A model generated the notes under the pieces. That model was given only the letters and a program-made list of their open reading frames with translations, made no database searches and was not told where the DNA came from. A stretch of 44,537 nt of DNA from Microcaldota archaeon (GTDB taxonomy: Archaea > Micrarchaeota > Micrarchaeia > Micrarchaeales > Micrarchaeaceae), in contig JAJYUR010000009.1 of NCBI GenBank assembly GCA_021792395.1, positions 1-44,537 of the forward strand. Direction: 5' to 3'. This document shows positions 18,842 through 27,841 of the stretch, piece by piece; the first letter of the stretch is position 1, and every line of letters starts with the position of its first letter. Made by a program: the position numbers and the translations under genes.

Positions 18842-18881
18842 TCATATACTTAAATAAAATTAAGTAAAGGTAAGTATATGA
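18842..18881. promoter_or_regulatory. Perfect 11-bp inverted repeat spanning the start codon of the pilin-like gene
   Basis: TCATATACTTA (18842-18852) and TAAGTATATGA (18871-18881) with 18-nt spacer; ATG at 18878-18880. TATA-like TATTTAAATA at 18815-18824. Confidence 0.8.
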
Positions 18882-19282
18882 CCACAATAGATATTACTAC
18901 CCGAATGCTACGCAGATTCAACCTGATAAAATATATGGTAATACCTGCAGTTCTATTTTCAATATATTTCTCACATTCAACATATGCTGCATTGTTGGCT
19001 GTCAATATTCCAGCATTCCAAATAATGAACGAACTTTCCGGAATAAAGGGCATACTTTCTCAAATAGGTCCGATTTTAAGTGCGATGCTATTTGTATTAG
19101 CTGGCATATTCTATGCGCTTGGGCAGATGTTGCCTCCCGATCGCCGGGCAAATTTTCATACAACTGCAACCAATATGGTTATAGGAGGAGTAGTGGTTGG
19201 AGTATTGAGCGTTTCAGCAACTTCTTTGGCATTGGCTGCAACGCATCTTTTCTCTAATTCCTTGATAAATTCTACTTCGTGA
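18878..19282 (+). CDS. VirB2/CedA1-like pilin candidate (signal peptide plus two hydrophobic helices)
   Basis: 134 aa; N-terminal hydrophobic signal ending ..SHSTYA; two long hydrophobic segments separated by polar loop GQMLPPDRRANFHTTATNM; immediately upstream of a VirB6-like gene. Confidence 0.6.
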   Translation: MTTIDITTRMLRRFNLIKYMVIPAVLFSIYFSHSTYAALLAVNIPAFQIMNELSGIKGILSQIGPILSAMLFVLAGIFYALGQMLPPDRRANFHTTATNMVIGGVVVGVLSVSATSLALAATHLFSNSLINSTS

Positions 19283-19283
19283 T

Positions 19284-20300
19284 ATGATGATTGGCTACTC
19301 TATCGCATTGGTCGTACTTGCCATTATGTTCATGGTGGGCGGTATCGTTTACGGTATGGGAATAGCTTCAGACATCAAGAAACTGAAGGATTTTGGCAAG
19401 GATGAAATTCTTCAGACTGCCATAAACGGTGTAATTGTAGGCACGCTTATAATCGCATTGAGTCAAGGTGGAGCCATAAGTACCGTTATAAACAGCGTTG
19501 TGTTAAATGCATCGCCCGGACTTAATTGTTCTGCATTCAATTCAAATTATGCAATATGCTTTGCAAATAACTATCTAGTAGGCATCTCTACTAATATAAA
19601 AGGTTATATATTCCCATCATTGCTCGATGCTGCATTGGAACTGCTGATACCGACTGCAACTGCGTATGGCATTATAGGCACTTTTTCATCGATATCCTTA
19701 AGTGTAGGGCTTGCATCAATATCATTCAAAGCTATTTTTTCCCCAATACTTACTGAAGAGACATATATCATAAGTGCACTAACATTTTCAGTTATAAGCA
19801 TTTATATACAATCAGCGCTTTTGGAAGTAATATCCATAATTACCCTGCCTTTGCTACTGCCAACAGGGATAATATTAAGGACATTCTATCCCACGCGAAA
19901 ATTAGGGGGGTCTATAATTGCCCTTTCAATAGGGTTATTTCTAATTTTTCCATTAACCTACCTGCTGGATGCTCAAATAGCCTACAACTATTCAAGCATT
20001 ACTGCGGCCAAGTCTGCCACAGCCATATTATCCTATTCAAAATCAATAAGCGGAAGTATATTTTCAATGGACCGGAATTCATCAATATCCACATATATGT
20101 CAGGGACGCTGAATATGGCGTCGAATTTTTTTAGCATGTTTTTGACCCTGATTTCTAGCATATTAAAAGAGGTATCGCTGCTTGTGATAGAGGTATTTTT
20201 CATGCCTGCATTCAGCATTATACTTACGGCAATATCCACCAGGGAGTTTGCAAAACTCTTAGGCAGTGAAATTTCATTCGGCAAATTTGATATATTTTAA
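19284..20300 (+). CDS. VirB6/CedA-like polytopic membrane protein
   Basis: 338 aa, multiple TM segments; ITLPLLLPTGIILRTFYPTRKLGGSIIALSIGLFLIFPLTYLLD; position between pilin-like and VirB4-like genes. Confidence 0.6.
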   Translation: MMIGYSIALVVLAIMFMVGGIVYGMGIASDIKKLKDFGKDEILQTAINGVIVGTLIIALSQGGAISTVINSVVLNASPGLNCSAFNSNYAICFANNYLVGISTNIKGYIFPSLLDAALELLIPTATAYGIIGTFSSISLSVGLASISFKAIFSPILTEETYIISALTFSVISIYIQSALLEVISIITLPLLLPTGIILRTFYPTRKLGGSIIALSIGLFLIFPLTYLLDAQIAYNYSSITAAKSATAILSYSKSISGSIFSMDRNSSISTYMSGTLNMASNFFSMFLTLISSILKEVSLLVIEVFFMPAFSIILTAISTREFAKLLGSEISFGKFDIF

Positions 20301-20309
20301 GGTGCATGC

Positions 20310-21053
20310 ATGGAAATAGATTTGGGAAATTTTTTGATATACCTATTCTTGGCCATTTCGATCATATCTATAGCTTATAATGTACTGTTGATGAATGTAT
20401 ATGCTGTTATGACAGCTTCGTTTTTTTCTATAGCTGGAATTCTAACGTTCTATTTTTGGCCATTTATAGAAGCTGCATTAATAAGAAAAACTAATTTTAT
20501 ACAGGTTTTAGGGAGTTTTGAACTAAGTTCGGGTCGAAAGTCGGCATTGATAAAAAGGAATGGCAGGTATCATGCATCTGCGGCGTGTACGTTGGAAAAA
20601 TTGGAAGATGAAATAGAAAGGGATAAGATTGAGGATATAATATCACACTCAGATTTTCCATTTAAATTCTCAATATGCGTAAAAAATCTAAATACAAAAT
20701 CCATTCTTGAATCAATCGAAACCAAAAAATATGCAAAGGAAATAGAACTCTCGAGACTTCCTTCTTCATCGAGGGGCAAAGATCCACTGCGTAGTATCGG
20801 GCTGCGAAATGCAATAAATGCCCTATCTGAGGATATTGATAGCATTAAAAAAGGCAAAAAACCAGTTTATCTTGCTTACTATCTTGTTACAGTTGGAAGT
20901 TCAGAGAACAAGTTTTTCGCTGAAGAGCTTGCAATAAGCCGGTTAAAAACAATTGCAAATGAATTTAGTTTTGCATTCAAGGCGAAATTCAATATGTTGG
21001 AGGGAGACCAATTGATCGAGCTATTAAAAATGGACTCTGGTGTTGGCGAATGA
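20310..21053 (+). CDS. VirB3-like 2-TM anchor with VirB4 N-terminal-like soluble domain
   Basis: Two N-terminal TM segments; then FPFKFSICVKNLNTKSILESIETKKY...GKKPVYLAYYLVTVGSSENKFFAEELAISRLKTIANEF resembles the VirB4 N-terminal domain layout. Overlaps the next ATPase ORF by 4 nt. Confidence 0.5.
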   Translation: MEIDLGNFLIYLFLAISIISIAYNVLLMNVYAVMTASFFSIAGILTFYFWPFIEAALIRKTNFIQVLGSFELSSGRKSALIKRNGRYHASAACTLEKLEDEIERDKIEDIISHSDFPFKFSICVKNLNTKSILESIETKKYAKEIELSRLPSSSRGKDPLRSIGLRNAINALSEDIDSIKKGKKPVYLAYYLVTVGSSENKFFAEELAISRLKTIANEFSFAFKAKFNMLEGDQLIELLKMDSGVGE

Positions 21054-22420
21054 TACTAAAAATGTCCAATTCGGAATATCTCAGCAAGCACCTGCGCATT
21101 TTCTCCATGTCCGAACCACGCCCAGATTATCAGTATCTAATGCATTCAATTTATATTGGGAAGACTGCAATATACAAAACCCCGTTTTTTCTAGACCTGA
21201 ACTCTGCAGTAAATCCGCATCTTGTGGCGGTTGGGATGAGCGGGTCTGGAAAGACATTTTTCCTAAAGAGCTTGATGATAAAAGAAAACATAATAAATGG
21301 TTCAAACGTTCTTGTCGTGGACTGGTCTGGAGAGTATCTAGAAGCTGCTAAATTTGTTTCGGGCGCGGTATATAAGTTTGGAGGGGAGGATGGCTTAAAC
21401 ATAATCCATTTATTATGCAAAAAATCTGAAGGCATAAACGGTTTAGCGAATCTCATAAGTAAACTTATAAAGGCTGATGCTACTGAGTTTAAACTTATTG
21501 GGTCCTTGCTGGAAACCTATAAAAATAAATTTAACGGAAATTTTTCGATTAGGGAATTAATTAATGAGGTTAAAAAATCCGAAGGCGGACAATTGTATTA
21601 CAAATTGTCTATGCTACACGAATCAGGGCTTTTTGATGGCAAAATGCGTGTAAACCTTTACGATTTTTTTAAAGGTTTTAACGATATAAACCTATCAACT
21701 TTAAATGGAAGCATTAAGCTGGCTCTTGCAGATATTATATTCAAATCAATGATGGAATTAATGCCTGACTTTGGCATATCCAATAGCATAAAAAATATAA
21801 TAGTGGTTGATGAGGCATGGAAAATAATAAATCCAATGCAAGACATCGGTAAATTATTCAGGGAGAGTAGAAAGTATGGTTTTGCCATATTTATTGCGAC
21901 CCAGCTCATAGAAGATATAAATAATGAAATAATTTCGAATTCAGCGCATATTGCAATATTCAAGCTTCGAAATCAAGCCGATTATGACATCATCAGAGGT
22001 GTAAGGCTGTTTAGCGAATATGATATATCAAGAATGAACGCCTTGCGTGTGGGATCCTGTTTTATGTCGGTGCTGACAAAGAATAGTGGATCAAAAAGTT
22101 TCCTTATATCACATATCGATGGCTTGCAAGTCGAATTCTTTGAAATAAAAGGTGAAATTATGAACTATCCTATAAACCTGCAAAAATTTTCTGAATACCT
22201 TGAAGGAATTGGAATAGCAAGGATTGAAATAAACAGGATTATGGAACACATAACCGAGTCAGACAAAATACTGGAACTAGAAAAAATAATCAGCATATTA
22301 TCAAATTCTGGCTTAAGCAGGGCTGATATATTGGTTTCATTAAGGCTATTTGGGATACCCGATATCGAAATAGTAAAAGCATACAATCGACTCAAAAAAG
22401 TGCATTTCAATGTACTCTAA
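21050..22420 (+). CDS. VirB4-like / HerA-FtsK superfamily ATPase
   Basis: Walker A GMSGSGKT; VVDWSGEY; Walker B NIIVVDEAWKIINP; FRESRKYGFAIFIATQ. Confidence 0.85.
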   Translation: MILKMSNSEYLSKHLRIFSMSEPRPDYQYLMHSIYIGKTAIYKTPFFLDLNSAVNPHLVAVGMSGSGKTFFLKSLMIKENIINGSNVLVVDWSGEYLEAAKFVSGAVYKFGGEDGLNIIHLLCKKSEGINGLANLISKLIKADATEFKLIGSLLETYKNKFNGNFSIRELINEVKKSEGGQLYYKLSMLHESGLFDGKMRVNLYDFFKGFNDINLSTLNGSIKLALADIIFKSMMELMPDFGISNSIKNIIVVDEAWKIINPMQDIGKLFRESRKYGFAIFIATQLIEDINNEIISNSAHIAIFKLRNQADYDIIRGVRLFSEYDISRMNALRVGSCFMSVLTKNSGSKSFLISHIDGLQVEFFEIKGEIMNYPINLQKFSEYLEGIGIARIEINRIMEHITESDKILELEKIISILSNSGLSRADILVSLRLFGIPDIEIVKAYNRLKKVHFNVL

Positions 22421-23063
22421 AGATAAAAGAAAAATCAACTTTACATTAAGGTCTAGCATATGCGTAAAAGCCATTCTAAAAACAACCTTTAAAGATGTTA
22501 TATGGGTGCTCTCTTTCATCCCTGGTTTCATATTAATATCAAGCGGCACACGGTTAAGATATAAGATAATTGCAAAAGGTGAAATAAATTATGATTTAAT
22601 CCTAGGTAAAGACCAGATAGAATTTTCTTATTATTTTTCAGTTCCAACTGAAAAAAACAAAGCATTAAAATTCAGATATTTTGTAATTATACTTGCCTAT
22701 CTAAAAGACGCATATGAGATGAAGCTTGAATCATTATACCCGTACATTGTTGACATAGTGCAAGGCAACAACCAATTAACCGGCGCGCAATCAAACGCTG
22801 ATAAGTCCATAAACCTTAAACTCTTTGAACTTAATAATTCCAATTTTTCTTTATCTAATTCTATAATCAATTTATTGAAGGAAAATACAGCGCTGAAACG
22901 AGAAAATGCGATATATCTAGCTTTCTTTAAAAAATTCTTTAAAATATATGATTACTCAGAAACAAATGCTGTAGAATTGATGTCTAATCAATTTAATCTG
23001 GATAAAGATACTATTTCATACATAAAAGAGCGTGTTTCAAATGCTGAAATACAGGATAAATAA
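22410..23063 (+). CDS. Uncharacterised protein with a hydrophobic segment, encoded in the T4SS-like cluster
   Basis: 217 aa; overlaps both neighbours; hydrophobic segment VIWVLSFIPGFILIS. Confidence 0.65.
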   Translation: MYSKDKRKINFTLRSSICVKAILKTTFKDVIWVLSFIPGFILISSGTRLRYKIIAKGEINYDLILGKDQIEFSYYFSVPTEKNKALKFRYFVIILAYLKDAYEMKLESLYPYIVDIVQGNNQLTGAQSNADKSINLKLFELNNSNFSLSNSIINLLKENTALKRENAIYLAFFKKFFKIYDYSETNAVELMSNQFNLDKDTISYIKERVSNAEIQDK

Positions 23064-23775
23064 AAATGTCATGGTTATAATGCTGCTAATAACGGCATAT
23101 GCAGTAACCTCTCATTTCAACCTTAGCATAAAATACATCTTTTTAGGGCTGTCGCTATTTGTTGCGATTAAATTGTTATCAGACTATCAAATTAGCGGCC
23201 ATAATATAAATATCACAATAAATAGTTCCGATAAGGATGAAACTTCCAGCATAGGAATAACAATGCCCGAAACCTACGCATTAATCAATGAGGCATATCA
23301 AATATTCATTTCAAAAGCAGCATCAAAAGGCATAGGGCTAAAATTCGATGACATCCTAAACTATTTAAAATCAAACAAGTCAATTTCTGGAGGGCAGACT
23401 AAAGAAGGTTTAATATACGCCCTGCATTACCTGAATAAATCAGGTTACCTATTTTTTGATGGGAATAACATATCATTGTCAAAAGATGTGAGGCTATCAA
23501 TAGCTTCAAGGTACATATATGATGCATTCATGCAAATTGGTAAGTACTCCCTGGCTCCTGGAATAAATTCAATCAAAAAGAAAAACGGCATCGTATTCGT
23601 AGAGAAATTGCATTATCTGGCAACTAAAAAATCACACATTAAACCACATATTTTAGTTCCGGTATTCGAAGCAGACAAGATCAGATTTGCCAATATTATA
23701 TCATCATTTCGAAGAACAGATGCCTTGCTTTCATTACTAACCGAAAATAAGGTTATGGATGTGATAATGTGTTGA
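23032..23775 (+). CDS. Uncharacterised membrane-anchored protein encoded in the T4SS-like cluster
   Basis: 247 aa; two N-terminal hydrophobic helices followed by a soluble domain; overlaps neighbours. Exact start uncertain. Confidence 0.65.
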   Translation: MFQMLKYRINKNVMVIMLLITAYAVTSHFNLSIKYIFLGLSLFVAIKLLSDYQISGHNINITINSSDKDETSSIGITMPETYALINEAYQIFISKAASKGIGLKFDDILNYLKSNKSISGGQTKEGLIYALHYLNKSGYLFFDGNNISLSKDVRLSIASRYIYDAFMQIGKYSLAPGINSIKKKNGIVFVEKLHYLATKKSHIKPHILVPVFEADKIRFANIISSFRRTDALLSLLTENKVMDVIMC

Positions 23776-23960
23776 TGAATAAAATTTATTTTGCACGAAT
23801 GGGCTTTTCTTTTGCTATGGTACTAGATGCTATTTGTATAATGTCTTTAGTTATTGAGAATTTGGGCAGCAACAAAAAGGGGCGTAAAATATCCAACGAT
23901 TTAATGGTTGGGACAGCCGTCCTGATTTTACTAAGTTTCATTTCTTTATTTGGTGTTTAA
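23769..23960 (+). CDS. Small 2-TM protein
   Basis: 63 aa, two hydrophobic segments; overlaps the previous ORF, abuts the next. Real start may be the ATG two codons in. Confidence 0.55.
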   Translation: MLMNKIYFARMGFSFAMVLDAICIMSLVIENLGSNKKGRKISNDLMVGTAVLILLSFISLFGV

Positions 23961-24254
23961 ATGTTTAAAAATATTAAATCCATATATCATAAAAAGAACT
24001 TCTTTAAAAGCACATTTTTAGGATTGGCACTATGCTATGGCCTCTTCATGTTTTTTTTCGGAATAAATAGGATATTAAACAATCTTGGGTACGCATACAC
24101 AGGCCCGATAATACCATTTATCCTGATTCTTTTTACCGTCCCTATCGCAACCATAACTATGCACTACCTAAATGCAAGAAGCAGCAGCATAAGCAATTTA
24201 AAATTAATTACGATGATGCTCATAAGCATCGCAATTATTTATGTGATAAAATGA
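23961..24254 (+). CDS. Small 3-TM protein
   Basis: 97 aa with three hydrophobic segments; 4-nt overlap with the downstream ATPase. Confidence 0.6.
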   Translation: MFKNIKSIYHKKNFFKSTFLGLALCYGLFMFFFGINRILNNLGYAYTGPIIPFILILFTVPIATITMHYLNARSSSISNLKLITMMLISIAIIYVIK

Positions 24255-26542
24255 ATAGCGACTATGTCCTAAGTTTTGAAATAAAGGATGTTCCGAATAA
24301 AGATTTTAATAAGATTCAGTTCTTCGAATCTATGGGTAACTCACCATTTATATTGAGCTACGATTTCTCTACTGAAAAATCCATAATTTCATTGCCTGCA
24401 GATGACGCATATAGGTCTTTAGCACAGATAGAAAAATCAATCCCGGGCCTGACTTTCAATAAGTGCGATAAGCCATTATTCAATAAGGAAATGAATGCAA
24501 GCCTGTATTACATATACAGAAAATCTGAGCTCATGTCAAATTGGCTGATGAACGATATATTTTCCATAGGGGTTACATCAGGGACATTGAATATACTTTT
24601 TATGCCAAAAAATTATGCTTCAGCCCAAAAACAAAAGGAGCGCCTCGAAAGGATACTGAGTGAAATACCTATTCGCGAAAACAATTCAGTTAGGGGAGGC
24701 AGCCTATTTTCGAGTAAATCGCTTCAAAACGACCTCTTCGGCGCTTCAGAAGAAAAAGACATGTTAATCGAACTGTTAGAATCTATAAATAGTTCTTTGT
24801 TAAGCAATGGGAAGGTTTACAAAATATGCATATTTGCATCAGGATGTGGTGCTGTAGCAGATTCGTATATAAAATCCAAATTTCTGGTATTAAATTTTGA
24901 AGAGATGAGATCAGACATACGTGCGCTATTAAAACACGTAGACAATAGCAATGGCCTGATATTTGGGATTCAACACGCATTAAGCCTTCTGAGCTTTTAT
25001 GGGATATACGGTTTAAAGTACGTGATACCTACAAAGATATTTGCAAAGGAATCCGGCATAGCTTTGGGGACATATATGAAAGACGCTGCCGTCGAGACAG
25101 AAAAGGTTGTTGCTATAGACAAATCGTCTCTTAATCTAGGTTGTATCATCAGCGGCTTGCCGGGGAGCGGAAAGACAATGGAAGGAATGGCAATAGTGGA
25201 CGCCATAAAAATTCAGGCAAAAAACGAGTCTGGTGACGATGCCATGATCGCAATTCTGTCACCAACTTCCGAATGGAATGATTTTGCAAAAATGCACAAT
25301 ATGCAATCCATAAGGATATACGATGATGGAGTTCCGATAAATTTCTTTAAGTGCCCATATAATTCGAATCCTACAAACTTCTCTGAGAACTTGGCAATGC
25401 TATTGGCTTCTGTTTCAGACGCAGGTCCGTATAAAAATCCTCTCGAAAAATGCCTCCTCAATGCATTTAGGGCAATATATTCTAAAACACTCTGCCCTGA
25501 TCCAATAAGCGTCTATTATGCGATACAGGAGTCTATAATAAAATTACATGGAAAAAAGACTAATACTGGGACAAGATATACGAAGCACGGCGAAAACATA
25601 AAATCTGCATTGGAGAATCTGGCGGGCATATTAAATAGGGATGAATATGCGTCCATCGAAGGCATAGATATTTTAGAATCATTGAAAAAGGGGGTCGTTT
25701 TTGATCTTTCCAATCTAAGCATAAAAACACGTTCATTCATGTATGCGCTAATCATGAATCAAATCTATTCTGTTCTTTCAGGATTTGAAATCGATGGGGA
25801 TAATAATCTTAGAGCATTGTTATGCATTGAAGAGGCACAGATCGTTTTCGGTTTGCAAAATACTGCAGCTGTAGAAGACCTAAAATACAGATTACAGGAT
25901 TTTAGGAAAAAAGGCATAGGCCTAATGCTTATGGTGCACAATATAAACGATATTGATCCAAATATAAGAAGATTGTGTCAAATAAAGCTATACCTGAAAC
26001 AGGCTTCGGATGTTGCTCCAATAGCATGCAAAGACCTCGTTTTTACATATGCTGAAGATTCGGAGGTTGTCTCTAAGCTAAAGCATCTTAATTCAAGAAC
26101 AGGTGCGTTAAACTATGTCGTAAAAAATGGAGACGAGAAATTATCGCAGGATACTATTTTTATAAAAACTAAATATTACCAGAATGAACTCTTGGATGCA
26201 GATAAAGATACTGAACAGCATAAAAGTATGAAATACCAGATATCAGCAAGGCAGCATGTAAACTCTAGAATAAGCCTTTCAGCAGACGTACAACAATCCG
26301 ACAAACATCCAATATTCAATAAGCTAAAATATGTCAGGGTCATGCATCTGGGGGAAGAATTGATTTCATTTGATTTGGAGAAGCATAATATATCAGATCC
26401 GGTTTGTTGTGACCTTTTAGAAGGAGCACCGTATACCATGGAATTTCTAGACGAAAGAGGCAAAACATTGGCTTCTGCGATGGCGGTTGCGTCAGATACT
26501 ATAAAAATAGTGTTCAAGGACTCAAAAGTCCTTGTTTTATAA
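24251..26542 (+). CDS. Large HerA/VirB4/CedB-like conjugation-type ATPase
   Basis: 763 aa; Walker A GLPGSGKT; Walker B LRALLCIEEAQIVF; DFRKKGIGLMLMVHNINDI; N-terminal domain of about 270 aa. Confidence 0.75.
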   Translation: MNSDYVLSFEIKDVPNKDFNKIQFFESMGNSPFILSYDFSTEKSIISLPADDAYRSLAQIEKSIPGLTFNKCDKPLFNKEMNASLYYIYRKSELMSNWLMNDIFSIGVTSGTLNILFMPKNYASAQKQKERLERILSEIPIRENNSVRGGSLFSSKSLQNDLFGASEEKDMLIELLESINSSLLSNGKVYKICIFASGCGAVADSYIKSKFLVLNFEEMRSDIRALLKHVDNSNGLIFGIQHALSLLSFYGIYGLKYVIPTKIFAKESGIALGTYMKDAAVETEKVVAIDKSSLNLGCIISGLPGSGKTMEGMAIVDAIKIQAKNESGDDAMIAILSPTSEWNDFAKMHNMQSIRIYDDGVPINFFKCPYNSNPTNFSENLAMLLASVSDAGPYKNPLEKCLLNAFRAIYSKTLCPDPISVYYAIQESIIKLHGKKTNTGTRYTKHGENIKSALENLAGILNRDEYASIEGIDILESLKKGVVFDLSNLSIKTRSFMYALIMNQIYSVLSGFEIDGDNNLRALLCIEEAQIVFGLQNTAAVEDLKYRLQDFRKKGIGLMLMVHNINDIDPNIRRLCQIKLYLKQASDVAPIACKDLVFTYAEDSEVVSKLKHLNSRTGALNYVVKNGDEKLSQDTIFIKTKYYQNELLDADKDTEQHKSMKYQISARQHVNSRISLSADVQQSDKHPIFNKLKYVRVMHLGEELISFDLEKHNISDPVCCDLLEGAPYTMEFLDERGKTLASAMAVASDTIKIVFKDSKVLVL

Positions 26543-27196
26543 CTATTTTTCCGTTTCTGTGCGGTTTATCGCTTTTCTTAATCTTTTTTCTACGTCGTCC
26601 CAATTTATCAATTTCCACCATGCATCGACGTAATCCGCTCTCTTATTCTTGTATTGTAGGTAATAAGCATGTTCAAATTCGTCCAATATTAGTATTATAG
26701 GAAGTTCTGCTATCTGGTTCATGAAGTGGTTCTCATACGTCATAAGCTGCAAATTTCCGTTTTCAACATCATAATTCAACGTTGTCCAGCCAGTGCCTGG
26801 AAGGGAATTGGCTGTTTCGAATAATATTTGCTTAAACCTATCTAAACTACCATACTGCTTGTTTATCATATCCCCAGCAATTCCGCCAGGTCCCCCTTCA
26901 GATTTGCTTTCAGGGGCCATATTGTTCCAGTATAAACTGTGCAATTTATGCCCGTTTAAGTTAAACACCATGCCGCGTATTATGCCCTGAAGGTCATAGC
27001 TTGTTGTAGAACCTTTTACTACGCCCTCAAACCTATCGACAAGCTTATTGGTGGTAGTAACATAGCCCTTATGGTGTCCGTTGTAATGGACATCCATAAT
27101 GTCCTTGCTTATATAAGGCTCCAAAGCGTCCAGATTATATGGCAACCTTGGCAATTCATACTTTTTAAACAATTCTTTCGGTATCTCATCAGCCAT
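26543..27196 (-). CDS. Fe/Mn superoxide dismutase
   Basis: [64 protein letters not shown]. Start at MADEIPKE with SD GGTGA. Confidence 0.95.
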   Translation of the reverse strand: MADEIPKELFKKYELPRLPYNLDALEPYISKDIMDVHYNGHHKGYVTTTNKLVDRFEGVVKGSTTSYDLQGIIRGMVFNLNGHKLHSLYWNNMAPESKSEGGPGGIAGDMINKQYGSLDRFKQILFETANSLPGTGWTTLNYDVENGNLQLMTYENHFMNQIAELPIILILDEFEHAYYLQYKNKRADYVDAWWKLINWDDVEKRLRKAINRTETEK

Positions 27197-27333
27197 TTTT
27201 TTCACCTATCCTATTTCATCAATTAAAAATATATAGCATACTGGATATTTATGGTACTCTAAATCCAAATACTGCAGCTGACAAAACCCAAAGCATAAAT
27301 ATGTGGAAAGGTTGAACATACTATCGTGGTCCT

Positions 27334-27759
27334 ATGACAGAAACAATCAGCAGAGTAAATACATTCAAAAACGAAGAATACAAGGAGAATCTTAAGAATG
27401 CTATAAATGCATTTGAGCATTATTTTAAAAACTATGAAAATGACCTTTTAGCAATAAGGATAAATCCAAGACTTTCGGACCACGAAAAAAAGTATCAAAT
27501 TGAGGAATCAAAACAGGCAAACATACTAAGCATAGCGGATGAAGTAACACAGGAGCTTTCAAATATAAGTTTTAGGGAAAAAGCCTATTCTGATTTCTTC
27601 AAGTATGTGCACATAAAACTAAAATCTAATGCAACTATTGAAAAAGCAGTTATAAACGCAGTAATATATGAACTATACAAACTTGACAGAAAAAACTTTG
27701 AAGGCATAATAGATAACGCCAACCGGACGTATAAGCTAGACAATATACTACGTAAATAA
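27334..27759 (+). CDS. Uncharacterised helical protein
   Basis: 141 aa, charged and predicted mostly helical by composition. Confidence 0.6.
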   Translation: MTETISRVNTFKNEEYKENLKNAINAFEHYFKNYENDLLAIRINPRLSDHEKKYQIEESKQANILSIADEVTQELSNISFREKAYSDFFKYVHIKLKSNATIEKAVINAVIYELYKLDRKNFEGIIDNANRTYKLDNILRK

Positions 27760-27841
27760 AATATGGTATGTACATTATGCGCTATTTCTATAATATGTAC
27801 ATATAAAATATTATATACAATAAATTATCGCAGTTGAGTCT

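Noticed and set aside
24251-26542. Calling the second ATPase a VirD4 coupling protein
   Set aside because: Motifs fit the HerA/VirB4/CedB superfamily in general; nothing seen by eye separates VirD4 from VirB4/CedB, so the neutral call is kept.
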